A DNA stretch of 12,454 nucleotides. Source: an uncultured Enterobacter sp. GTDB lineage: Bacteria > Pseudomonadota > Gammaproteobacteria > Enterobacterales > Enterobacteriaceae. This document shows positions 5,675 through 12,454 of the stretch, piece after piece. The position numbers and the translations under genes are program-made. Location: positions 1 through 12,454 of the forward strand of contig CAMKZP010000048.1 in NCBI GenBank assembly GCA_946477805.1. Direction: 5' to 3'. The first letter of the stretch is position 1, and every line of letters starts with the position of its first letter. The notes below the pieces were generated by a model. The model searched no databases. It worked only from the letters and a program-made list of their open reading frames with translations, and was not told where the DNA came from.

Positions 5675-7135
5675 ATGACAACCTTCTACACCGTGGTGAG
5701 TTGGCTGGTCATTTTGGGATACTGGCTAATAATCGCGGGGGTGACGTTACGTATCCTGATGAAACGCCGGGCCGTCCCTTCTGCCATGGCCTGGCTTCTG
5801 ATTATCTATATTCTGCCGCTGGTGGGCATTATCGCCTATCTGTCTTTTGGCGAGCTCCATCTGGGCAAGCGCCGCGCCGAACGCGCCCGCGCTATGTGGC
5901 CCTCGACGGCTAAATGGCTTAACGATCTCAAAGCCTGTAAGCACATCTTTGCAGAAGAGAACAGCAGCGTTGCCTCATCGCTGTTTAAGCTCTGCGAACG
6001 CCGCCAGGGGATTGCGGGCGTTAAAGGCAACCAGCTGCAGCTAATGACCTCCTCTGATGATGTTATGCAGGCGCTGATCCGCGACATACAGCTTGCACGC
6101 CATAATATTGAGATGGTGTTTTATATCTGGCAGCCGGGCGGCATGGCGGATCAGGTGGCAGAATCGCTGATGGCCGCCGCGCGCCGGGGGATCCACTGCC
6201 GCCTGATGCTCGACTCCGCGGGCAGCGTGGCGTTTTTCCGCAGCCCGTGGGCGGGCATGATGCGTAATGCCGGTATCGAGGTGGTCGAAGCGCTGAAGGT
6301 CAACCTGCTGCGCGTTTTCCTGCGCCGCATGGATCTTCGCCAGCACCGCAAGATGATCCTGATCGATAACTACATTGCCTATACCGGCAGCATGAACATG
6401 GTTGACCCGCGCTTCTTCAAGCAGGACTCCGGCGTCGGCCAGTGGATTGACCTGATGGCGCGTATGGAAGGCCCGGTCGCCACCTCAATGGGGATCGTCT
6501 ATTCCTGCGACTGGGAAATTGAAACCGGTAAGCGGATCCTGCCGCCGCCGCCCGACGGCAATATCATGCCGTTTGAAGAGGCCAGCGGGCACACCATACA
6601 CACCATCGCCTCCGGGCCGGGGTTCCCGGAAGATCTGATCCACCAGGCCTTACTGACCGCGGCATATTCGGCGCGTGAATACTTAATCATGACGACGCCC
6701 TACTTCGTACCGAGCGACGACCTGCTGCACGCCATCTGCACCGCCGCGCAGCGCGGGGTGGACGTCAGCATTATCATGCCGCGCAAAAATGATTCGCTTC
6801 TGGTGGGGTGGGCAAGCCGGGCGTTCTTCAGCGAGCTGCTTGCTGCCGGGGTGAAAATCTATCAGTTTGAAGGCGGCCTGCTGCACACCAAAAGCGTGCT
6901 GGTCGACGGCGAGCTGAGCCTGGTGGGTACCGTGAACCTGGACATGCGCAGCCTGTGGCTGAATTTTGAAATCACCCTGGTGATCGACGACGCCGGTTTT
7001 GGCGGCGATCTGGCGGCGGTTCAGGACGATTATATCTCCCGTTCACGCCTCCTGGATGCGAGACTGTGGGTGAAACGTCCGCTGTGGCAGAGAATTGCCG
7101 AACGACTGTTTTACTTCTTTAGCCCGTTGCTGTAA
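5675..7135 (+). CDS. clsA: Cardiolipin synthase A
   Basis: Inner-membrane enzyme that condenses two phosphatidylglycerol molecules into cardiolipin and glycerol. The 486 residues equal E. coli ClsA and are nearly identical. Two N-terminal membrane helices (about 4-26 and 36-57) are followed by two phospholipase D domains. Each has its HKD motif: H224xK226(x)4D231 followed by GSMN, and H404xK406(x)4D411 followed by GTVNLD. Both catalytic sets are intact. The frame is open back to 5630, but ATG 5675 gives the family N-terminus MTTFYTVVSWL and has AAAAGGA (5658-5664) 10 bases upstream. yciU follows after 33 bases without a terminator, so the two are likely cotranscribed. The upstream region is shared with divergent yciY. 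Confidence 0.97.
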   Translation: MTTFYTVVSWLVILGYWLIIAGVTLRILMKRRAVPSAMAWLLIIYILPLVGIIAYLSFGELHLGKRRAERARAMWPSTAKWLNDLKACKHIFAEENSSVASSLFKLCERRQGIAGVKGNQLQLMTSSDDVMQALIRDIQLARHNIEMVFYIWQPGGMADQVAESLMAAARRGIHCRLMLDSAGSVAFFRSPWAGMMRNAGIEVVEALKVNLLRVFLRRMDLRQHRKMILIDNYIAYTGSMNMVDPRFFKQDSGVGQWIDLMARMEGPVATSMGIVYSCDWEIETGKRILPPPPDGNIMPFEEASGHTIHTIASGPGFPEDLIHQALLTAAYSAREYLIMTTPYFVPSDDLLHAICTAAQRGVDVSIIMPRKNDSLLVGWASRAFFSELLAAGVKIYQFEGGLLHTKSVLVDGELSLVGTVNLDMRSLWLNFEITLVIDDAGFGGDLAAVQDDYISRSRLLDARLWVKRPLWQRIAERLFYFFSPLL

Positions 7136-7168
7136 AACGTGCCCAACGATGTTTAACAGGTAGTCATC

Positions 7169-7498
7169 ATGGAAATGGATCTGAACAATCGCCTGACCGA
7201 AGACGAAACGCTCGAGCAGGCCTATGACATTTTTCTCGAACTGGCGGTTGATAACCTCGATCCCGCAGACGTCATTCTCTTCAACCTGCAGTTCGAAGAG
7301 CGCGGCGGCGCAGAGCTGTTCGATCCGGCTGAAGACTGGGCTGAACATGTGGATTTCGACCTCAACCCTGACTTTTTCGCCGAGGTGGTCATCGGCCTGG
7401 CGGATGAAGACGGCGGCGAAATTAACGATATTTTCGCGCGCGTCCTGCTCTGTCGTGAAAAAGACCACAAGCTGTGCCATATTCTCTGGCGCGAATAA
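7169..7498 (+). CDS. yciU: YciU, DUF440 / UPF0263 acidic protein
   Basis: A 109-residue cytoplasmic protein of the UPF0263 (DUF440) family, described as a putative double-stranded DNA mimic because its surface carries many acidic groups. About 30 of 109 residues are Asp or Glu, in clusters such as RLTEDETLEQ, DPAEDWAEHVDFD and GLADEDGGE. The length and the ending (EKDHKLCHILWRE) match the E. coli protein. The start at 7169 has AGG (7158-7160) 8 bases upstream. It follows clsA by 33 bases, the arrangement found in E. coli, and ends in a terminator shared with the convergent channel gene. The binding partner is unknown from sequence. Confidence 0.95.
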   Translation: MEMDLNNRLTEDETLEQAYDIFLELAVDNLDPADVILFNLQFEERGGAELFDPAEDWAEHVDFDLNPDFFAEVVIGLADEDGGEINDIFARVLLCREKDHKLCHILWRE

Positions 7499-7500
7499 TA

Positions 7501-7525
7501 AAAGGCTGCGTTTGCAGCCTTTTTT
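7501..7525. terminator. Bidirectional terminator between yciU and the channel gene
   Basis: AAAGGCTGC (7501-7509) and GCAGCCTTT (7514-7522) form a 9-bp stem with a 4-base loop and a six-T run at 7520-7525. On the minus strand the same hairpin is followed by TTTTATTATT. It starts 2 bases after the yciU stop and ends 2 bases before the stop codon of the opposing channel gene, so it is the terminator for both. Confidence 0.92.
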
Positions 7526-7527
7526 AT

Positions 7528-8367
7528 TTAATCCGGTAATTCACTACCGCAGCGGTTGCAAAATCGCGCGCTGGTTTCATGCTCCCCCTGGCGACAATTC
7601 GGGCATTTTCGCTGCTGCCTGCGGCTCTGAAATGCGCTGCTCATATGGGTGGTAATCAGTCCCGTCGGGATCGCAATCACCGAATACCCGATCAGAATTA
7701 ATACCGATGCCACAATGCGTCCAAGCGGCGTATGCGGCGTGATATCGCCGTAGCCTACGGTGGTGACCGTCACGATGGCCCAGTAAACGGACGCATTCAG
7801 CGTTGAAAATCCGTATTTTGGCCCTTCTATCAGGTACATCAGCGCACCGAAGACAACCATCACAATGGCAATGAAAGAGTAGAAAAGAATGAGCTGGTGC
7901 CGCGCGCTCACGATTGCGCTCCAGAACACCCGCAGCGACGGCATAAAGCGCAGCAGTTTGAGAATGCGTAAAACCCGTATAACGCGCATTGCTCGCCAGG
8001 CAAAGACATAGCTCAGGCTGATCTCCGGCCACAGCCACATCACGTAAAGCGGCAGGATGGTGGCTAAATCGATAATGCCCCAGAAGCTGAAAACATAGCG
8101 TGCCGGGTTCGGCCAGCTGACCACTCGCAGGACATATTCAAGGGTAAAGACCAGGGTGACGGCCAGTTCCAGCCAGACAAAGATATGCCATTCATCAAAG
8201 GTAAGATGGTACTGCGTCCCGACACCGGATTCGACGAAGATGATCATTACGCTGAGCAGCGCGAATATCCCGCAAATCCCTTCGCAGCGGCGTCCGGAGG
8301 CCGTTTTTGGGTCGAACAAAAAGTGATATAGCCGCTGACGGGCCGATGTGAGTAATCGCGACACCAT
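7528..8367 (-). CDS. Voltage-gated-type potassium channel with C-terminal zinc ribbon
   Basis: Predicted inner-membrane K+ channel of the six-helix voltage-gated family, 279 residues from ATG 8367. S1 to S3 lie at about 31-49, 62-83 and 92-113. S4 is a classic voltage sensor with a basic residue every third position (R125, R128, R131, R134, K137, R140). S5 is at about 158-181, the pore carries the selectivity filter TVGYGD at 203-208, and S6 is at about 217-240. A short tail has CPNC and CNRC separated by 11 residues (Cys 255, 258, 270, 273), a probable zinc ribbon. It is not E. coli Kch, which has a different layout and a large C-terminal nucleotide-binding domain. The start is uncertain: GAGG (8373-8370) lies 2 bases before ATG 8367, or 5 before a GTG at 8364. 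Only 44 bases separate it from oppF, and they hold the oppF terminator, so transcription may depend on opp read-through. Confidence 0.9.
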   Translation of the reverse strand: MVSRLLTSARQRLYHFLFDPKTASGRRCEGICGIFALLSVMIIFVESGVGTQYHLTFDEWHIFVWLELAVTLVFTLEYVLRVVSWPNPARYVFSFWGIIDLATILPLYVMWLWPEISLSYVFAWRAMRVIRVLRILKLLRFMPSLRVFWSAIVSARHQLILFYSFIAIVMVVFGALMYLIEGPKYGFSTLNASVYWAIVTVTTVGYGDITPHTPLGRIVASVLILIGYSVIAIPTGLITTHMSSAFQSRRQQRKCPNCRQGEHETSARFCNRCGSELPD

Positions 8368-8375
8368 AACCTCGC

Positions 8376-8406
8376 AAATAAACAGGGCTGACATCATGTC
8401 AGCCCT
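8376..8406 (-). terminator. Terminator of the opp operon after oppF
   Basis: AGGGCTGACA (8384-8393) and TGTCAGCCCT (8397-8406) form a 10-bp stem with a 3-base loop. On the minus strand it follows the oppF stop by 5 bases and is followed by the T-rich GTTTATTTG. It overlaps the leader of the downstream channel gene, whose ribosome binding site starts only a few bases after the hairpin. Confidence 0.85.
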
Positions 8407-8411
8407 TGCGA

Positions 8412-9416
8412 TTATAACGGGTCTACTTTCAGGCAGGAAACCGCATGGCGGAAACTGCCTTCCAGAACCGGTCGCGTTTGCGCGCACTCCGGCCCGGCCA
8501 GCGGGCAGCGCGTGCGGAATACGCAGCCTGAAGGCGGGTTGATCGGTGAAGGCAGTTCACCTTCCAGAAGCTGGATGGTTTTGTTCTTTTCCAGATCCGG
8601 ATCCGGAACCGGAACCGCCGACATCAGCGCTTTGGTGTAAGGGTGCAGCGGATTGTGGTACACCTCATCGTAGGTGCCCAGTTCCACCGCATGGCCCAGG
8701 TACATCACCAGAACGCGGTCAGAGATGTGCTTAACCACCGCCAGGTCGTGTGCGATGAAGATCAGCGACAGCCCCATTTCGCGCTGCAGCTTCTGCAGCA
8801 GGTTGACCACCTGCGCCTGAATAGACACGTCCAGCGCGGAAACCGGTTCATCACAGATGATCAGCTTCGGTTCCAGGATCAGCGCGCGCGCAATACCGAT
8901 ACGCTGGCACTGGCCGCCGGAAAACTCGTGCGGGTAACGGTTGATGAGGTTAGGTAAAAGCCCCACTTTCATCATCATTGCCTTCACGCGGTCGCGCACT
9001 TCCTGACGAGCCATCTTTGGATGATAGGTGCGCAGCGGCTCGGCAATGATCTCGCCGATGGTCATACGCGGGTTCAGCGACGCCAGCGGATCCTGGAAAA
9101 TCATCTGAATATCGCTGCGGACCGCTCGCCATTCTTCCTGCTTCATACCCAGCAGGTCTTTACCCAGCCAGGCCACTTTACCGTCTGTCGCTTTCACCAG
9201 GCCGATAATCGCACGGGCAAACGTCGACTTACCGCAGCCGGACTCGCCCACCACGCCCAGGGTTTCCCCCTCGTACAGGCGAAGCGTGACGCCATCCACC
9301 GCTTTCAGGGTTTTCGCTGGCTGCCAGAACCACTGTTTGCCGTCTTTAATGTCAAAATGCACTTTCAGATCGGCAATTTCGAGCAGCACGTTTCTTTTTT
9401 CATCGAGTGCGTTCAT
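8412..9416 (-). CDS. oppF: Oligopeptide ABC transporter ATP-binding protein OppF
   Basis: One of the two ATPases that drive oligopeptide import through OppBC. The 334 residues equal E. coli OppF. Walker A is GESGCGKST (57-65), the Q-loop Gln is 108, the signature FSGGQ is at 165-169, Walker B LIICDE at 185-190, the D-loop SALD at 193-196 and the switch His at 223. The C-terminal oligopeptide-transporter domain holds four Cys (SGCVFRTRC, PEC, SCLK), the pattern that binds an Fe-S cluster in related Dpp/Opp ATPases. Its ATG overlaps the oppD stop as ATGA (9413-9416), with GAGGAG 5 bases upstream, so translation is coupled. It is the last gene of the operon. Confidence 0.97.
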   Translation of the reverse strand: MNALDEKRNVLLEIADLKVHFDIKDGKQWFWQPAKTLKAVDGVTLRLYEGETLGVVGESGCGKSTFARAIIGLVKATDGKVAWLGKDLLGMKQEEWRAVRSDIQMIFQDPLASLNPRMTIGEIIAEPLRTYHPKMARQEVRDRVKAMMMKVGLLPNLINRYPHEFSGGQCQRIGIARALILEPKLIICDEPVSALDVSIQAQVVNLLQKLQREMGLSLIFIAHDLAVVKHISDRVLVMYLGHAVELGTYDEVYHNPLHPYTKALMSAVPVPDPDLEKNKTIQLLEGELPSPINPPSGCVFRTRCPLAGPECAQTRPVLEGSFRHAVSCLKVDPL

Positions 9417-10426
9417 ACCAGCTCCTCAAACGGCTTAAAGCAGGCGCGCAGGCGGCCTGGCGCAAACGCCTCCAGCGGCGGTGCGCTGTTGCAGATTTCC
9501 ATCGCGTGCGGACAGCGCGGCTGGAACGGACAGCCTTTTGGCAAACGCAGCAGGTTCGGCGGGTTGCCCGGGATCGTCAGCAGGGACTCCCCTTCTGCAT
9601 CCAGACGCGGTACGGCGTTCAGCAGGCCGATGGAATACGGGTGGGCTGGCTGATAGAACACGTCGCGCGCCTGGCCATACTCCATGGTTCGTCCGGCATA
9701 CATCACCAGCACTTTGTCACAGATGCCCGCAACCACGCCCAGGTCATGGGTGATCATGATAATCGCGGTGTTGAATTCACGCTTCAGCTCATTCAGTAGC
9801 GTCATGATTTGCGCCTGCACCGTCACGTCCAGCGCGGTGGTAGGCTCATCCGCAATCAGCAGCTTTGGCCTGCAGAGCAGCGCCATCGCAATCATGACGC
9901 GCTGGCGCATACCGCCCGAGAATTCGTGCGGATACATGCGCATGCGCTTGCGCGCTTCCGGCATTTTTACCGCATCCAACATCTTGACGGACTCTTCAAA
10001 GGCTTCCGCTTTGCCCAGCCCTTTATGCAGCATCAGCACTTCCATCAGCTGCTCGCCCACGCGCATGTACGGGTTCAGCGAGGTCATCGGATCCTGGAAA
10101 ATCATCGAAATCTGCTCGGCGCGCAGCTTGTTCAGCTCGTGCTCCGGCAGGTTGAGGATTTCACGACCGTTGAATTTTGCAGAACCGCCGATAACACCGT
10201 TAGCCGCCAGCAGGCCCATCAGGGCAAATGCAGTTTGCGATTTTCCGGAGCCAGATTCACCCACGATCCCCAGCGTTTCGCCTGCGCGCAGGTTGAAATT
10301 AAGATCGTTAACGGCGGTCACGTCTCCGTCTGGCGTTTTAAACGTGACGCGAAGGTCTTTTACGTCCAGCAGAAGCGAACTCTGCTGTTGCGCCTGTGGC
10401 GCAGTGGCCGTTTCAATAATTGTCAT
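9413..10426 (-). CDS. oppD: Oligopeptide ABC transporter ATP-binding protein OppD
   Basis: The partner ATPase of OppF at the cytoplasmic face of the peptide importer. The 337 residues equal E. coli OppD. Walker A is GESGSGKSQ (56-64), the Q-loop Gln is 111, the signature FSGGM is at 169-173 (Met where OppF has Gln), Walker B LLIADE at 189-194 and the switch His at 227. The C-terminal oligopeptide domain includes PKGCPFQPRCPHAMEIC and RLRACFK, again four Cys suited to an Fe-S cluster. The start has AAGGAG (10434-10439) 7 bases upstream, overlapping the oppC stop codon, and the gap to oppC is 11 bases. OppD and OppF act as a heterodimer. Confidence 0.97.
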   Translation of the reverse strand: MTIIETATAPQAQQQSSLLLDVKDLRVTFKTPDGDVTAVNDLNFNLRAGETLGIVGESGSGKSQTAFALMGLLAANGVIGGSAKFNGREILNLPEHELNKLRAEQISMIFQDPMTSLNPYMRVGEQLMEVLMLHKGLGKAEAFEESVKMLDAVKMPEARKRMRMYPHEFSGGMRQRVMIAMALLCRPKLLIADEPTTALDVTVQAQIMTLLNELKREFNTAIIMITHDLGVVAGICDKVLVMYAGRTMEYGQARDVFYQPAHPYSIGLLNAVPRLDAEGESLLTIPGNPPNLLRLPKGCPFQPRCPHAMEICNSAPPLEAFAPGRLRACFKPFEELV

Positions 10427-10437
10427 GACGGCGCTCC

Positions 10438-11346
10438 TTAACGGTCTTTCGGGTCGAGGGCATCACGCAGGCCATCGCCGATAAAGTTGAAACAAAACAG
10501 GGTCACTACCAGGAAACCCGCCGGGTAGAGCAGCAGCCACGGGGAGACTTCCATGGAGTTCGCGCCATCGCTGAGCAGCGCGCCCCAGCTGCTCAGCGGC
10601 TCTTGCGTGCCCAGGCCCAGGAAGCTCAGGAAAGACTCAAACAGGATCATGCTTGGCACCAGCAGTGAGGCATACACCACCACCACGCCGAGCACGTTAG
10701 GAACAATATGGCGAATCACGATATTGCCGGTGGAAACGCCCCCAACCTGCGCGGCTTCGATGAACTCTTTGCGCTTAAGGCTCAGCGTCTGGCCGCGTAC
10801 AATACGCGCCATATCCAGCCAGGAAACCATCCCGATGGCCACGAAGATCAGCAGGATGTTCTGACCAAAGAAGGTCACCAGCAGGATCACGAAAAACATG
10901 AACGGGAAGGAGTTTAAGATTTCCAGCAGACGCATCATCACCGAGTCCACTTTTCCGCCTAAATAGCCGGAAAGCGAGCCGTAAAGCGTGCCGAGGATCA
11001 CGGCCACCAGCGCGGCGGCAATCCCAACCATCAGCGAAATACGGCCACCGATCGCCACGCGGACCAGCAGATCGCGGCCCGAGGAGTCGGTACCAAAATA
11101 GTGACCGGACTCCATATCCGGCGCGCTGGACATCATGCCCCAGTCGGTATCGAAATAGGTAAACTGTGACAGCATCGGCGCCAGGGTCACGAACAGCGCA
11201 ATGATCACCAGAACAACCAGGCTGGCGACAGCGGCGCGGTTGTGCATAAAACGACGACGGGCGTCCTGCCAGAGGCTACGACCTTCTACTTCCAGTTTTT
11301 CACTGAAGTTTTCCAGCGCCTCGCTGTTTTTCTTACTCAACATCAT
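10438..11346 (-). CDS. oppC: Oligopeptide ABC transporter permease OppC
   Basis: Inner-membrane permease that pairs with OppB to form the peptide channel. The 302 residues equal E. coli OppC, including the long N-terminal cytoplasmic tail (MMLSKKNSEALENFSEKLE) ahead of the first helix at about 40-60. A periplasmic segment with HYFGTDSSGRDLL follows, then five further helices. The EAA loop that contacts the ATPases is around IEAAQVGGVSTGNIVIRHIVPN (about 195-216). It ends in GDGLRDALDPKDR, typical of the family. The start at 11346 has TGGAG (11353-11357) upstream, and the gap to oppB is 12 bases. Confidence 0.97.
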   Translation of the reverse strand: MMLSKKNSEALENFSEKLEVEGRSLWQDARRRFMHNRAAVASLVVLVIIALFVTLAPMLSQFTYFDTDWGMMSSAPDMESGHYFGTDSSGRDLLVRVAIGGRISLMVGIAAALVAVILGTLYGSLSGYLGGKVDSVMMRLLEILNSFPFMFFVILLVTFFGQNILLIFVAIGMVSWLDMARIVRGQTLSLKRKEFIEAAQVGGVSTGNIVIRHIVPNVLGVVVVYASLLVPSMILFESFLSFLGLGTQEPLSSWGALLSDGANSMEVSPWLLLYPAGFLVVTLFCFNFIGDGLRDALDPKDR

Positions 11347-11358
11347 GGCGTGCTCCAG

Positions 11359-12258
11359 TTAGTAACGGATTTTCGGGTCGATAACGGCATACAGCACATC
11401 GACAACGGCGTTAAAGAGAATGGTCAGCGCGCCCACGAGGATCGTGAGGCTCAGCACCAGCGAATAGTCACGGTTCAGCGCACCGTTCACAAACAGCTGA
11501 CCAATACCCGGCAGGCCATAGATGGTTTCAATAACCATTGAACCCGTGATAATACCGACGAAAGCAGGCCCCATATACGAGAGCACGGGCAGCAGCGCAG
11601 GCTTGAGCGCGTGGCGGAAAATGATCCGACGCATCGGCAGCCCTTTTGCCCGCGCGGTACGGATGAAGTTAGAGTGCAACACTTCAATCATCGAACCGCG
11701 GGTAATACGCGCGATGCTGGCAATGTACGCCAGCGATAATGCCACCATGGGCAAAATCATGAACTTCAGCGCTCCCCCGTTCCAGCCGCCCCCGGGCAGC
11801 CACTTCAGGGTAATGGCAAATATCATGACCAGTAACGGCGCGACAACGAAGCTGGGGATGACCACCCCGGTCATTGCGACCCCCATTACGGCGTAATCCC
11901 ATTTGGTATTTTGTTTTAGCGCGGCGATAACGCCCGCCGTGACCCCGAGAACCACGGCCAGGATAAAGGCCTGTCTCTTATACGATGCCACCAGGTCGTT
12001 AACGGAATAATCTTTGTATTTGAACGAGGGTCCGAAATCACCGTGCGCCAGCTGCTTCAGATAATTGAAGTACTGCGTAGAGATAGGATCGTTTAAATGG
12101 TATTTCGCTTCGATGTTGGCCATCACTTCTGGCGGCAACGTACGTTCACCGGTAAAAGGACTTCCCGGAGCAAGACGCATCATAAAGAAGGAAATCGTAA
12201 TTAGAATAAATAGCGTTGGAATCGCTTCAAGACAGCGACGTAGGATAAATTTCAACAT
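11359..12258 (-). CDS. oppB: Oligopeptide ABC transporter permease OppB, with artefactual internal segment
   Basis: Second permease of the peptide importer. As written it has 299 residues; E. coli OppB has 306. The N-terminus (MLKFILRRCLEAIPTLF), the EAA loop (RTARAKGLPMRRIIFRHALKP) and the C-terminus (YAVIDPKIRY) are intact. At residues 93-96 the sequence reads YKRQ where E. coli, as I remember it, has 11 residues (SFPVSAKLGAA) leading into the second helix. The codons for YKRQ are TATAAGAGACAG, the last 12 bases of the Nextera mosaic end. The net loss is 7 residues, exactly the length difference, and the frame survives by chance. The real gene is therefore most likely normal. ATG 12258 is chosen over upstream open codons because of the conserved N-terminus and AAGGT (12266-12270) 7 bases upstream. 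Confidence 0.95.
   Translation of the reverse strand: MLKFILRRCLEAIPTLFILITISFFMMRLAPGSPFTGERTLPPEVMANIEAKYHLNDPISTQYFNYLKQLAHGDFGPSFKYKDYSVNDLVASYKRQAFILAVVLGVTAGVIAALKQNTKWDYAVMGVAMTGVVIPSFVVAPLLVMIFAITLKWLPGGGWNGGALKFMILPMVALSLAYIASIARITRGSMIEVLHSNFIRTARAKGLPMRRIIFRHALKPALLPVLSYMGPAFVGIITGSMVIETIYGLPGIGQLFVNGALNRDYSLVLSLTILVGALTILFNAVVDVLYAVIDPKIRY
11971..11983 (-). other. Nextera mosaic-end remnant inside oppB (contaminant)
   Basis: On the plus strand CTGTCTCTTATAC, the reverse complement of the 3' end of the Tn5 mosaic end. Twelve bases are certain; the thirteenth could also be genomic. The same mosaic end occurs complete at 27-45. On the oppB strand, real sequence resumes with GCCTTTATCCTG right after the mosaic end, as expected for a tagmentation junction. 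About 33 genomic bases appear to be missing on the other side. Confidence 0.92.
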
Positions 12259-12310
12259 TGCCCGTACCTTCTGGCGTGTGCCTATTATGATATGACGATG
12301 GTTAGACACC

Positions 12311-12334
12311 GTGGGGCGAGAAACCTCGCCCCAC
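12311..12334 (-). promoter_or_regulatory. Stem-loop between oppA and oppB
   Basis: GTGGGGCGAG (12311-12320) and CTCGCCCCAC (12325-12334) form a perfect 10-bp, very GC-rich stem with a 4-base loop, 9 bases after the oppA stop. No T-run follows on the minus strand, so it is not a complete intrinsic terminator. The position suits a 3'-end stabiliser or partial attenuator that lets oppA transcript exceed that of the permease genes. That function is inferred. Confidence 0.8.
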
Positions 12335-12343
12335 TCATTGCCA

Positions 12344-12454
12344 TTAATGCTTGATAATATAAAAGTTTTTAACGTAGATATTATCCATCGGGTCTTTACC
12401 GGTATAACCACCCACCCACGGTTTCACCAGGCGGGCGTTAACGTAGTAATAAAC
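12344..12454 (-). CDS. oppA: Oligopeptide-binding protein OppA, C-terminal end only
   Basis: The last 36 codons and TAA stop of the periplasmic peptide-binding protein; the rest lies beyond the right edge. The residues include YVNARLVKPWVGGYTGKDP and end in IYVKNFYIIKH, matching the C-terminus of E. coli OppA almost exactly. It is the first structural gene of the operon and is followed by the 12311-12334 stem-loop and then oppB after an 85-base gap. The promoter, signal peptide and ligand-binding lobes are not in the window. Confidence 0.95.
   Translation of the reverse strand, partial: VYYYVNARLVKPWVGGYTGKDPMDNIYVKNFYIIKH

Noticed and set aside
5394..5913. Plus-strand frames of 78 and 97 codons near yciY and the clsA start
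   Set aside because: One is antisense to yciY and the other overlaps clsA out of frame; neither has a ribosome binding site or a recognisable product.
8368..8487. 40-codon N-terminal extension of the channel gene
   Set aside because: The extension runs through the oppF terminator hairpin and into oppF, and the upstream ATG pair lies in the hairpin loop and arm.
12259..12411. 51-codon N-terminal extension of oppB
   Set aside because: It overlaps the oppA-oppB stem-loop and the oppA 3' end in another frame; the conserved start MLKFILRR is at 12258 with a ribosome binding site.

Overview
The window is a piece of enterobacterial chromosome, most likely Enterobacter or a close relative. Gene content and proteins follow the Escherichia coli opp-yciU-clsA-yciY-yciI-tonB-yciA neighbourhood closely, but several local differences rule out E. 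coli itself. The protein identities below are made by recognition, not by a search.

Layout, left to right. Bases 1-45 are not genomic: they are an Illumina Nextera i7 adapter with its index and the Tn5 mosaic end, fused to the remainder of an iroN-type catecholate siderophore receptor gene that has lost its start and most of its signal peptide. Then come yciA (acyl-CoA thioesterase, +) and tonB (-), which face each other across a bidirectional terminator, and yciI (+), divergent from tonB across a control region with a probable Fur-regulated promoter. yciI converges on leuE (leucine exporter, -). Upstream of leuE is a two-gene minus-strand cassette: a 42-codon hydrophobic small ORF and an Exc2-like lipoprotein. 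Next is yciY (-), divergent from clsA (cardiolipin synthase, +), which is followed by yciU (+). A six-helix voltage-gated-type potassium channel with a C-terminal zinc ribbon (-) faces yciU. The rest is the oligopeptide permease operon on the minus strand, oppA (3' end only), oppB, oppC, oppD, oppF, with tight junctions and a strong stem-loop after oppA.

Functional themes. IroN and TonB form an outer-membrane iron uptake pair: receptor with TonB box, and energy transducer. OppABCDF imports peptides. LeuE exports leucine and related amino acids. ClsA, the channel and the lipoprotein are envelope components. Compared with E. coli, an iroN gene sits beside yciA, leuE plus the lipoprotein cassette lie between yciY and yciI where E. 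coli has kch, and an unrelated channel lies between yciU and oppF.

Two parts of the sequence are technical artefacts. Besides the adapter at the left end, 12-13 bases of the same mosaic end lie inside oppB (11971-11983). There they replace about 33 bases of real gene and by chance keep the frame, so the oppB product is 299 residues instead of about 306. I see no rRNA, tRNA, CRISPR array, insertion sequence or phage gene.
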